From JAFAVZ01 sp036009105 (GTDB lineage Bacteria; Acidobacteriota; Thermoanaerobaculia; Gp7-AA8), in assembly GCA_036009105.1 (NCBI GenBank), contig DASYMJ010000273.1, positions 1-5,905 of the forward strand: a DNA stretch of 5,905 bases, read 5' to 3'. Under the pieces are notes generated by a model. That model searched no databases, had not been told where the DNA came from, and worked only from the letters and a program-made list of their open reading frames with translations. Shown here in pieces: positions 1-5,706 of this stretch (its first letter is position 1; each line of letters starts with the position of its first letter). Made by a program: the position numbers and the translations under genes.

Positions 1-13
1 TCATCAAAATGAC

Positions 14-34
14 GCGGCGGGCTCAGCCCGCCGC
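14..34 (-). terminator. GC-rich perfect hairpin, possible terminator of the lipA-xerD-transglycosylase unit
   Basis: A perfect 9-bp stem (GCGGCGGGC at 14-22 pairs with GCCCGCCGC at 26-34) closes a 3-base loop. Read on the minus strand, it lies about 45 bases past the transglycosylase stop and is followed by GTCATTTTGA, a weak T-tract of four. Stem strength and position suit Rho-independent termination, but the short T-run makes the call uncertain. It may instead be the second half of a paired REP-type repeat with the hairpin at 52-70. Confidence 0.45.
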
Positions 35-51
35 AACCATGCTCTTACTGC

Positions 52-74
52 GGCCGGCTGAGAGCCGGCCCTAC
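52..74 (-). repeat. REP-like palindrome with adjacent GTAG
   Basis: GGCCGGCT (52-59) and AGCCGGCC (63-70) form a perfect 8-bp stem with a 3-base loop. On the minus strand the stem is preceded directly by GTAG (74-71), so it reads GTAG then palindrome, starting four bases after the transglycosylase stop codon. GTAG or GGAG joined to the foot of a short GC-rich hairpin is the known signature of REP elements mobilised by RAYT transposases. A second hairpin of similar size sits 17 bases away (14-34), as in paired REP units. Only one copy is visible and no RAYT gene is present, so membership of a repeat family is inferred. Confidence 0.45.
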
Positions 75-78
75 ATTC

Positions 79-795
79 TTACTTGCTCGCGGTCTGGCTG
101 CTCGGCTTCTTCACGAAGTTCTTCGCGATCCGGTTGATGTACGTCACGGTCTCCCGGAACGGCGGCACGCCCTTGTACTTCCAGACGTTCCCCTCGCCGG
201 CGTTGTACGCCGCGACGGCGTGGTCGGCGTTGCCGTGGAAGGTCTCCAGGAGCCAGCGCAGGTAACGCGTGCCCGCGTAGATGTTGGCCACCGGGTCGAA
301 CGAGTCGGTGACGCCGAAGCGCTCGGCGGTGGCGGGCATGAGCTGCATCAGGCCGCGCGCCCCTTTGTTGGACATCTCGCGCGGGTTGAAGTCCGACTCG
401 GCCTTGATGACGGCCGAGACGAGCGCCGCGTCGACGTCGAACTTCTTTGCCGCGTCTTTGATGATCTGGTCGAAGCGCGATTTGAAAAGCGGCCCGCTCT
501 CATCGCTGTAGCGCCAGGAGCGCTTGGGGAAGACGCCGCCCTGCTCTTCTACGATCTTCTTCACCTCGGCCACCACGGCGGCCTCGACCACTTCGTCGTC
601 CACGATGCGGTCGACGCGGTCGAGCGGCACGGTGAAGGAGCCACCTCCCTTGAGCGTGAGCTGCATCGTCGCCTGGTCGACCACCTGGAAGTTGGCGATC
701 TTCATGGCCCGGCCGTCGGTGAAGACGGCAATGCTCGCGCTCGCCTGAGCGGCCGCGGCGAGGCTGATGATGGCGAACAGAGCGATACGTTTCAT
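79..795 (-). CDS. Exported lytic transglycosylase (SLT family 1)
   Basis: A 238-residue secreted murein-cleaving enzyme. It cuts the MurNAc-GlcNAc bond of peptidoglycan with formation of 1,6-anhydro-MurNAc, in the periplasm or cell wall. Residues 1-20 are a signal peptide (KR, then a hydrophobic stretch ending in ASA). Residues about 22-65 form a predicted beta-rich module (FTDGRAMKI ... GGGSFTVPLDRVDRI), apart from the catalytic domain. The SLT domain spans about 104-228 and holds the family landmarks: the catalytic Glu133 in AESDFNP, GLMQLMP (148-154), AAYNAGEGNV (195-204) and the late Tyr in TYINRI (219-222). No lipobox is seen, so it should be soluble or wall-associated rather than a lipoprotein. 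The start is ATG with only a weak ribosome binding site. It lies 49 bases after xerD and is probably co-transcribed with it. The SLT call is secure; the exact cellular role (turnover, secretion-system assembly, division) cannot be read from the sequence. Confidence 0.93.
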   Translation of the reverse strand: MKRIALFAIISLAAAAQASASIAVFTDGRAMKIANFQVVDQATMQLTLKGGGSFTVPLDRVDRIVDDEVVEAAVVAEVKKIVEEQGGVFPKRSWRYSDESGPLFKSRFDQIIKDAAKKFDVDAALVSAVIKAESDFNPREMSNKGARGLMQLMPATAERFGVTDSFDPVANIYAGTRYLRWLLETFHGNADHAVAAYNAGEGNVWKYKGVPPFRETVTYINRIAKNFVKKPSSQTASK

Positions 796-844
796 TGCGG
801 ACTCGCGATAACTAATCAGGGAGCGGGGTTATTGCCCACGGCCC

Positions 845-1780
845 TCACGCCCGCGGGTGGTACTGCTCGTAAATCTTCTGCAGCCGCGCCCGGGAGACGT
901 GGGTGTAGATCTGCGTCGTGGAGATATCCGAGTGGCCAAGCATCATTTGGACGCTTCGGAGGTCCGCTCCGTTCTCCAGCAGGTGCGTGGCGAACGAATG
1001 CCGCAGCACGTGAGGCGAGATGTGCGACTGCACGCCGGCCAGCCGGGCGTACTTCAGAACCTTCATCCAGAACGACTGCCGCGTCATCGGCCGCCCTCTG
1101 CGCGAGAGGAAAAGATGCGGGTCCGGCGCCTTCGCAAAGTGGGCCCGGCCCTGCTCCACGTAGCGGACGATGGCGTCGCGCGCGGCGTCGCCGAACGGCA
1201 CGATGCGCTCCTTCGAGCCCTTCCCCATGGTGCGCAGGAAGCCGGCGTCCATCACCAGGTCGTCGATTTTCACGTGGATCAGCTCGCTCACGCGCAGGCC
1301 GGTCGCGTACAGCAGCTCGAGCATCGCCCCGTCCCGCAACCCCTCCGCCGTCTCGCGATCGGGCGCGCGCAAGAGCGCCTCCACTTCGGACGGCTGCAGC
1401 GACTTCGGCAGCGTGGTCCAGAGCTTCGGGTTCTCCAGGTTCTCCGTCGGGTCGACCTTCAGATGTCTTTCCGCGACGAGGAAGCGGAACAGCCCGCGGA
1501 TCGCCGCGAGCGCGCGCGCCACCGACCGGGCCGCGATGCCCGCCGTGCGCAGCGCCTGGAAGTAGCGGACGATGTGCACCCGCTGCACCTCTTCCAGCTG
1601 CAGCTTCTGGTCGCCGAGCCAGTGGCCGAAGTGGCGCAGGTCGATGCGGTACGAGGCGAGCGAGTTCCTGGCCAGCCCCTTCTCGACAGCGAGGTAGTCG
1701 AGAAAGATCGGCAGGTACGTGACAAAGTACGCGCCGCCCTCCTTGCGCTCAGGATCGATCGCCCGCGGCTTTGGCTTCAT
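845..1780 (-). CDS. xerD: Tyrosine recombinase XerD
   Basis: A 311-residue site-specific recombinase. With XerC it resolves chromosome dimers at dif sites, in concert with FtsK. The N-terminal SAM-like core-binding domain covers about 20-110 (FLDYLAVEKGLARNSLASY) and the catalytic domain about 128-300. All expected catalytic residues are present: Arg163 in ATGLRVSEL, Lys187 in GKGSKER, His257 and Arg260 in SPHVLRHSFATH, His283 in LGHSDIS, and the nucleophile Tyr292 in IYTHV. The RHSFATHLLENGADLR and HPRA endings favour XerD over XerC or a mobile integrase. The ATG start gives about 12 residues beyond typical XerD and a 32-base overlap with lipA. Upstream there is only a GGTGG three bases from the ATG, so translation probably depends on coupling to lipA. 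No excision boundaries or attachment sites flank it, as expected for a housekeeping gene. Confidence 0.93.
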   Translation of the reverse strand: MKPKPRAIDPERKEGGAYFVTYLPIFLDYLAVEKGLARNSLASYRIDLRHFGHWLGDQKLQLEEVQRVHIVRYFQALRTAGIAARSVARALAAIRGLFRFLVAERHLKVDPTENLENPKLWTTLPKSLQPSEVEALLRAPDRETAEGLRDGAMLELLYATGLRVSELIHVKIDDLVMDAGFLRTMGKGSKERIVPFGDAARDAIVRYVEQGRAHFAKAPDPHLFLSRRGRPMTRQSFWMKVLKYARLAGVQSHISPHVLRHSFATHLLENGADLRSVQMMLGHSDISTTQIYTHVSRARLQKIYEQYHPRA

Positions 1781-2630
1781 GCGCCACCAGATCGGCCATG
1801 TACGAGCTGCGGACGAACGGCCCGGAGAAGACGGCCCGGAAGCCGAGCTCCTCCCCTCGCATGCGGTATTCGTCGAAGACGGCCGGATGCACGTACTCCA
1901 CGACGTCCAGCTTCTCGCGCTTCGGCTGCAGGTACTGGCCGATGGTGAGGATCTCGACGCCGCTGGCGAGGAGGTGCCGCATCACGTCCAGCACCTCGTC
2001 CCGCCGCTCGCCGAGGCCGAGCATCAGGCCGGCCTTGGTGATCAGGCTCGGATCGAGGCGCTTGGCATGGGCGAGCACGCCGAGGGAGCGCTCGAAGCGG
2101 GAGCCGGGGCGGACGAAGTCGTAGAGGCGCGGCACCGTCTCCACGTTGTGGTTGAAGTAATCGGGCTTTGCGTCGACGACGACCGCAACGGCGTCCAGGT
2201 TGCCGCGAAAGTCTGGGGTGAGGACTTCGACCGCGGCGTTGGGAAGTGCCTGGCGCAGCTCGCCAATCGTCTCCGCAAAGTGCTGCGCGCCGCCGTCTTC
2301 GAGATCGTCGCGCGTCACCGAAGTGACGACGATGTGCCGCAAGCCCATCCGCTTCGCCGCATCGGCCACCGCGCGGGGCTCATCGATGGAAGGCGGCGCG
2401 TAAGGGCGGCCCGTCGTCACGTTGCAGAAGCCGCAGGAGCGGGTGCAGACGTCGCCCAGGATCATGAACGTTGCGGTGCCGCGGGCGAAGCACTCGGTGC
2501 GGTTGGGGCAGGCCAGCGACTCGCAGACGGAATGGAGCGACCGCTCCCGCAACAGCGACTTCACCTCGTGCAGCTGCTGCAGGTTCAGGCGCTTCTCGCG
2601 GATCCACTGGGGGAGGCGGGGCTGGGTCAT
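1749..2630 (-). CDS. lipA: Lipoyl synthase (radical SAM)
   Basis: A 293-residue enzyme that inserts two sulfurs at C6 and C8 of protein-bound octanoyl groups, giving the lipoyl cofactor of the pyruvate and 2-oxoglutarate dehydrogenase and glycine cleavage complexes. Both Fe-S clusters are complete. The auxiliary cluster motif CX4CX5C is Cys36, Cys41 and Cys47 (CESLACPNRTEC). The radical SAM motif CX3CX2C is Cys62, Cys66 and Cys69 (CTRSCGFC). The C-terminal RSSY, whose serine ligates the auxiliary cluster, is at 274-277. The length is typical of the family. I chose the ATG at 2630; an in-frame TTG at 2654 would add eight residues but lies in the T-rich tail of the carD terminator. No good ribosome binding site precedes either start. 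No lipB is visible nearby. The gene overlaps xerD downstream by 32 bases, so the two are probably one transcript. Confidence 0.95.
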   Translation of the reverse strand: MTQPRLPQWIREKRLNLQQLHEVKSLLRERSLHSVCESLACPNRTECFARGTATFMILGDVCTRSCGFCNVTTGRPYAPPSIDEPRAVADAAKRMGLRHIVVTSVTRDDLEDGGAQHFAETIGELRQALPNAAVEVLTPDFRGNLDAVAVVVDAKPDYFNHNVETVPRLYDFVRPGSRFERSLGVLAHAKRLDPSLITKAGLMLGLGERRDEVLDVMRHLLASGVEILTIGQYLQPKREKLDVVEYVHPAVFDEYRMRGEELGFRAVFSGPFVRSSYMADLVAHEAKAAGDRS

Positions 2631-2647
2631 TGAAGGGGAAGGTACCA

Positions 2648-2677
2648 CAAACAAAACGGCCGCCCGGAGGCGGCCGT
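2648..2677 (-). terminator. Intrinsic terminator of carD
   Basis: CGGCCGCC (2657-2664) and GGCGGCCG (2669-2676) make a perfect 8-bp GC stem around a 4-base loop, extended by an A-T pair (2656/2677). On the minus strand it is followed by TTTTGTTTG (2656-2648). It lies about 23 bases past the carD stop, a textbook Rho-independent terminator. The T-rich tail ends only 17 bases before the lipA ATG, so lipA must be served by read-through or by a promoter I cannot identify. Confidence 0.85.
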
Positions 2678-2699
2678 CAGCGGAGCGATGGCGGTGTGT

Positions 2700-3215
2700 T
2701 CAGTGCCCGATACCGAGGCTCTTGTCGAGCGACTTCTCGATCAGCTTCTCGGCTTCCATCTCGTCGATGCCCTTGACGATGGCCACCTCGGAGACGATCA
2801 GGTACTTGGCCCGGTCGTACATCTTCTTCTCGCGGAAGGAGAGGCTCTTCTTCTTCGAAACCTCGTTGAGGTTCTTCAGCACGGCGGCCACGTCTTCCAG
2901 GCGGCCGGTTTTCATCTTCTCCAGGTTCTCCCGGTAGCGGCCCTTCCAGTCGGTGTGCGACTTGACCGTCTGCTCTTCCAGAAGGCTGATCAGACCTTTG
3001 ATCTCCTTCTGCTGGTAGAGGCGGCGCAGACCGACGCGGTCCGTGTTGCGGATCGGCACCATCAGCCGCGAATTGGTCGCGAGCAACCGCAGATGGTAGT
3101 ACGTATCGCCCGCTCCCATGATCGGCGACTCGCCGATCTGCTCAACCACGGTCACACCGTGGTTCGGGTACACGAGCTTTTCGCCGACCTTGAAACTCAT
3201 TTTGATTGACGACAA
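2700..3215 (-). CDS. carD: CarD family RNA polymerase-binding transcriptional regulator
   Basis: A 171-residue regulator (166 from the later ATG). CarD proteins bind the RNA polymerase beta subunit and the upstream edge of the transcription bubble, stabilising open complexes at many promoters including rRNA promoters. Counting from the ATG at 3200, residues 1 to about 60 are the Tudor-like RNAP-interaction domain (FKVGEKLVYPNHG, ending near DRVGLRRL). The rest is the helical DNA-binding domain with Trp85 in the HTDWKGRYRENLEK segment, the position of the tryptophan that wedges into the minor groove in Mycobacterium tuberculosis CarD. Start choice: AAAGGAG at 3228-3222 lies 6 bases before TTG at 3215 but 21 bases before ATG at 3200, so spacing favours TTG while family alignment (MSFKVG) favours ATG. 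The longer reading frame back to 3290 is excluded because it begins inside the -35 box. The gene has its own promoter and terminator and is thus monocistronic. Confidence 0.93.
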   Translation of the reverse strand: MSSIKMSFKVGEKLVYPNHGVTVVEQIGESPIMGAGDTYYHLRLLATNSRLMVPIRNTDRVGLRRLYQQKEIKGLISLLEEQTVKSHTDWKGRYRENLEKMKTGRLEDVAAVLKNLNEVSKKKSLSFREKKMYDRAKYLIVSEVAIVKGIDEMEAEKLIEKSLDKSLGIGH

Positions 3216-3221
3216 GTGAAG

Positions 3222-3228
3222 CTCCTTT
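3222..3228 (-). promoter_or_regulatory. Ribosome binding site deciding the carD start
   Basis: AAAGGAG on the minus strand is a near-perfect Shine-Dalgarno sequence, the best in the window. It sits 6 bases before a TTG codon (3215-3213) and 21 bases before the first ATG (3200-3198). This spacing supports initiation at TTG, adding MSSIK to the conventional CarD N terminus. Confidence 0.7.
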
Positions 3229-3261
3229 CGGAATTCGGTCCAGAACAACTGAGGGACGCGC

Positions 3262-3290
3262 ATTTTACGCCACCTGCAAGGGATGGTCAA
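3262..3290 (-). promoter_or_regulatory. Sigma70-type promoter of carD
   Basis: On the minus strand, TTGACC (3290-3285) matches the -35 consensus at five of six bases. After a 17-base spacer, TAAAAT (3267-3262) matches the -10 consensus at five of six. Expected initiation is near 3255, giving a leader of about 40 bases that contains the ribosome binding site. The bases just upstream of the -35 (about 3297-3312) are AT-richer than the surroundings and could serve as a weak UP element. Position and match quality make this a convincing housekeeping promoter, which fits an abundant RNA polymerase-associated factor. Confidence 0.75.
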
Positions 3291-3335
3291 ACCACCAGTT
3301 ATGATGATATGAGCGAAGAGGGCTCAACCGTAGCC

Positions 3336-3349
3336 GTGACTGGCGTCAC
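3336..3349. other. Short inverted repeat after the exported-protein gene
   Basis: GTGAC-TGGC-GTCAC is a perfect 5-bp inverted repeat, two bases past the stop of the exported-protein gene and about 45 bases upstream of the carD -35 box. There is no T-tract, so it is a poor intrinsic terminator. It could be a small operator or chance. The 3216-3350 gap holds nothing else apart from the carD promoter and ribosome binding site. Confidence 0.2.
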
Positions 3350-3350
3350 C

Positions 3351-4265
3351 TCACGAGCGCGGCCGGAGTCGCCGCACCAGCTGGTGCAGCCGGTCCAGAC
3401 CTTCCCTTTTTTCGGCATCCGTGCCGGTGAGGAGGTCCTCGATGGCCTGCAGGTCGCGATAGGTCTGCTCATCCTCCCCCTTCGGCGCCGTCACCTCGAT
3501 CGTGCGTGCCGCAACTGTTGGAACGGCTGAAGTTGCAGCTGCCGCCGGCTGGAGCGTCTGGGCGATGCGGGAGGCCATGGAGCGGATGGAAGGGATGTCG
3601 CCGCGGTCGAGCGCGCGCTGGATCGCTTTCGCGCTGCTGACTGCATCCGCGTAGGGGCTGGCCGGATCGTCGAAGACCTTGGCCGCGACCAGGGTCAGGT
3701 CGACGTTGCCGTAGCCTTTGTCGCTGTCTCCGCGCACGTACACCCGGGCGGTGACCTGGCGCGCAATGTCGGGAAAATCGAACGGCTTGGCGTCGCCCGG
3801 CTCCAGCCAGCTCTCGACCTTGACGCTGTGCACCTTGGTCGTTTTGTCGCCGAGCGGGATGTATTCGACGTCGATGCGATCGATCCAGATGTGGCGGTTC
3901 TTCGTCACCAGCATGCGCCGCGACGGCGAGTCGACGATGAGGCGATAGGCGAATTCGCCGCGCACGGTGAGGGTGGCCAGCTCCTCCCCCTTCTTGGCCG
4001 CGACGGAGAACGACTCGTTGCTGCGCGAGGCCTCCAGGCGCTCGAAGCCGGCGTACTGATACGTGCCGTCGCCGCGCTTGCCGCGCAGGAGGTCGACGTC
4101 CTCGTTCACGATCCGCCGGAGCAGCTCCGTCGGCAGATCCTTCTTCGCCGCCTGGGCCACCCGGTCGATGACTTTCGCGTCATCCGCAACCCGCGCCGCG
4201 GGCGAGGTCTGCGCGGATGCGCTCGCCGCCGCGAGCAGGGCGAGCGTCAGGAGCAACTGCTTCAT
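3351..4265 (-). CDS. Exported protein of unknown function
   Basis: A 304-residue protein I do not recognise. Residues 1-18 are a clear signal peptide (MKQ, a Leu/Ala core, then ASASA before Gln19), with no lipobox cysteine, so the mature protein should be periplasmic or secreted. Residues about 30-62 look helical. About 65-200 alternate hydrophobic and polar residues as in a beta-rich fold (TLTVRGEFAYRLIVDSPS, HIWIDRIDVEYIPL, VTARVYVRGD). An Ala/Pro/Thr linker (about 239-257) leads to a charged helical tail (about 262-304). There are no cysteines and no obvious catalytic motif, which suggests a structural or binding role. Its ATG overlaps the deoB stop in ATGA, and a GGGGAG ribosome binding site lies 8 bases upstream, so it is translated from the deoB transcript. 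The operon link does not by itself suggest a role in nucleoside metabolism. Confidence 0.85.
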   Translation of the reverse strand: MKQLLLTLALLAAASASAQTSPAARVADDAKVIDRVAQAAKKDLPTELLRRIVNEDVDLLRGKRGDGTYQYAGFERLEASRSNESFSVAAKKGEELATLTVRGEFAYRLIVDSPSRRMLVTKNRHIWIDRIDVEYIPLGDKTTKVHSVKVESWLEPGDAKPFDFPDIARQVTARVYVRGDSDKGYGNVDLTLVAAKVFDDPASPYADAVSSAKAIQRALDRGDIPSIRSMASRIAQTLQPAAAATSAVPTVAARTIEVTAPKGEDEQTYRDLQAIEDLLTGTDAEKREGLDRLHQLVRRLRPRS

Positions 4266-5431
4266 AGATTCAACTCCCCGAGGGCGCTCGTGCCGGGAAG
4301 CCCTTCCCCGCCGAGGCCCAGATAGTCGCTGATGGTGGCGCCGAGGTCGGCGAAGGTGCGGCGCGTGCCGAGCGCGTTGCCGGCGACGATGCGCGGCCCG
4401 GCGATGAGGAGCGGGACGTACTCGCGCGTGTGGTCGGTGGAGACGTCAGTCGGATCGCAGCCGTGGTCGGCGGTGATGAAGAGGAGATCGTCCTTGCGCA
4501 TGGCCTCGAGGAGCGCGGCGAGCTCGCCGTCGAACGTCTCCAGCGCCCTCGCGTAGCCGGGCGCGTCGTTGCGGTGGCCGTACTTGGAGTCGAAGTCGAC
4601 CAGGTTGGTGAAGATGAAGTCGGCGTCCGACTGGCGGATCAGGTCGATGGTCTTGCGCATGCCATCCGAGTTCGACTCGGTGCGCAGCTCGGTGCCGATG
4701 CCGACCCGGTCGAAGATGTCCGCGATCTTGCCCAGGCCGATGACGTGTCTGCCCGCTTTCGTGGCCCGCTCCACGACCGTCTCGCCGGTCGGCGTCACGG
4801 TGAAGTCCTTGCGGTTCGCGGTGCGCTTGAAGCGGCCCTTGCCCGGGCCGACGAAGGGGCGGGCGATGATCCGCCCGATGTTGTGCTCGCCGCGCATCAG
4901 CTCCCGGGCGATGGCGCAGATGCGCCACAGCTCTTCGACCGGGATGACTGCCTCGTGCGCCGCCACCTGGAAGACGGAGTCGGCCGAGGTGTAGACGATC
5001 GGCGCGCCGGTGGCCATGTGCCGCTCGCCGAGCTCGTCGAGGATGACCGTGCCGGAGGCCGCCTTGTTGCCCAGCGTCTTGCGTCCGATGCGCCGCTCGT
5101 ACTCCGCGATGACGTTGGCCGGAAACCCGTTCGGATAGGTGCGGAACGGGTCCTCCACGATGAGGCCCATCATCTCCCAGTGCCCGGTCGTGGTGTCCTT
5201 GCCGGCGCTGACTTCGGCCATGCGTCCAAACGCGCTGATGGGCGCCATGTCCGTCGCCGGCTGCGGCAGGGTGTGCAGCAACCCCAGTCTGGCCAGGGTA
5301 GGGAGAGTCGGCCTTTGCGTGTCGAGGATGTGCCCGAGTGTGTTGGAGCCCTCGTCGCCAAAATCGGCGGCGTCGGGAAGCTCGCCCACGCCGAGGGAGT
5401 CGCAGACGATGACGATGGCGCGCCGCTTCAC
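4262..5431 (-). CDS. deoB: Phosphopentomutase
   Basis: A 389-residue cytosolic enzyme that interconverts ribose (or deoxyribose) 1-phosphate and 5-phosphate, linking nucleoside phosphorolysis to the pentose phosphate pathway or to deoxyribose-phosphate aldolase. It belongs to the alkaline phosphatase superfamily and the length is right for DeoB. The two-manganese site is complete: Asp11 in CDSLGVGELPDA, Asp281 and His286 in DFDSKYGHRND, Asp322 and His323 in TADHGCD, and His334 in STDHTREY. The phosphorylated threonine lies in KDTTTGHWE (78-86). The cap domain occupies about 95-215. The start is GTG at 5431, overlapping the antitoxin stop as GTGA, with AAGGTG five bases upstream. The ATGA overlap with the exported-protein gene follows. 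No deoA, deoC or deoD is visible, so the gene is detached from a classical deo operon. Confidence 0.95.
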   Translation of the reverse strand: MKRRAIVIVCDSLGVGELPDAADFGDEGSNTLGHILDTQRPTLPTLARLGLLHTLPQPATDMAPISAFGRMAEVSAGKDTTTGHWEMMGLIVEDPFRTYPNGFPANVIAEYERRIGRKTLGNKAASGTVILDELGERHMATGAPIVYTSADSVFQVAAHEAVIPVEELWRICAIARELMRGEHNIGRIIARPFVGPGKGRFKRTANRKDFTVTPTGETVVERATKAGRHVIGLGKIADIFDRVGIGTELRTESNSDGMRKTIDLIRQSDADFIFTNLVDFDSKYGHRNDAPGYARALETFDGELAALLEAMRKDDLLFITADHGCDPTDVSTDHTREYVPLLIAGPRIVAGNALGTRRTFADLGATISDYLGLGGEGLPGTSALGELNL

Positions 5432-5706
5432 GAGCGCACCTTCCGGCGCGGCTTCGCCGCGGAGACGCGGCGGGCGGAGATCTTTTCGCGCACGCGCGGC
5501 TTCTGCGTGCGCGCGGCGATGGTCACCAGCGTGCGCAGCGCTTCGTTCATCGACTCGGAGTCGGGGAACGCGGCGAGGAGGTCGGGAGCGAGGACGCGGA
5601 TGTTCTTGAACCGGTAGAACTCACGGGCGTACTTGCCTCGCGTGGCATTGGTGAAATCGATCTCGCGGTCGAGCGGGTCCTCGTCAGGATCGTTTTTTTT
5701 CTTCAT
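5428..5706 (-). CDS. BrnA-like antitoxin, partner of the BrnT-like toxin
   Basis: A 92-residue protein that should neutralise the upstream toxin and probably autorepress the locus. The segment DFTNATRGKYAREF (17-30), followed by VLAPDLLAAFPDSESMNEALRTL (38-60), is the layout I associate with antitoxins encoded beside BrnT toxins: a toxin-binding N terminus, then a beta strand and two helices of ribbon-helix-helix type. From about residue 66 it carries an unusual basic tail in which about 12 of 27 residues are Arg or Lys, possibly a nucleic-acid-binding extension. The ATG at 5706 lies inside the toxin gene (23-base overlap), immediately before an A8 run; a longer frame upstream is only the out-of-phase shadow of the toxin. 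Its TGA overlaps the deoB GTG. The family call rests on pattern memory and on the gene pair, and is less certain than the toxin call. Confidence 0.72.
   Translation of the reverse strand: MKKKNDPDEDPLDREIDFTNATRGKYAREFYRFKNIRVLAPDLLAAFPDSESMNEALRTLVTIAARTQKPRVREKISARRVSAAKPRRKVRS
5487..5513. repeat. Perfect inverted repeat inside the antitoxin tail
   Basis: CGCGCACGC (5487-5495) and GCGTGCGCG (5505-5513) form a perfect 9-bp stem with a 9-base loop. It falls in the region coding for the basic antitoxin tail, 55-80 bases upstream of the deoB GTG. No T-tract follows it on either strand, so it is not an intrinsic terminator. It could form in mRNA and affect passage of ribosomes from antitoxin to deoB, or it could reflect Arg-rich, GC-rich coding. 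Confidence 0.4.

Noticed and set aside
796..844. Possible promoter or operator between xerD and the transglycosylase (ATAAC/GTTAT inverted repeat)
   Set aside because: The 5-bp arms are 15 bases apart and no acceptable -35/-10 pair was found, so chance is the simpler explanation.
220..1722. Long open frame on the plus strand (500 codons) opposite the transglycosylase and xerD
   Set aside because: It lies antisense to two genes with complete catalytic motifs. Its translation is Arg/Ala/Pro-rich low-complexity sequence with no domain, typical of GC-rich shadow frames.
845..1780. Possibility that the tyrosine recombinase is a phage or island integrase
   Set aside because: Length, RHSFATHLLENGADLR and HPRA ending are those of XerD, and it sits in an operon-like array of housekeeping genes without attachment repeats or a tRNA.
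857..2633. Plus-strand open frames opposite xerD and lipA (363 and 304 codons)
   Set aside because: Their compositions mirror the minus-strand codons (His/Arg/Val/Asp-rich) and they show no motif. lipA and xerD are certain on the other strand.
3201..3290. N-terminal extension of CarD to position 3290
   Set aside because: The extension would start at the TTG that is the -35 box, so it precedes the likely transcription start, and CarD homologues begin near FKVG.
3291..3315. AT-richer stretch near the carD promoter considered as a dif site
   Set aside because: It lacks the two 11-base arms with a 6-base centre expected of dif, despite xerD being in the window.
4430..5617. Plus-strand open frame of 395 codons opposite deoB and the antitoxin gene
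   Set aside because: It runs antisense through the full deoB catalytic core and yields no recognisable protein.
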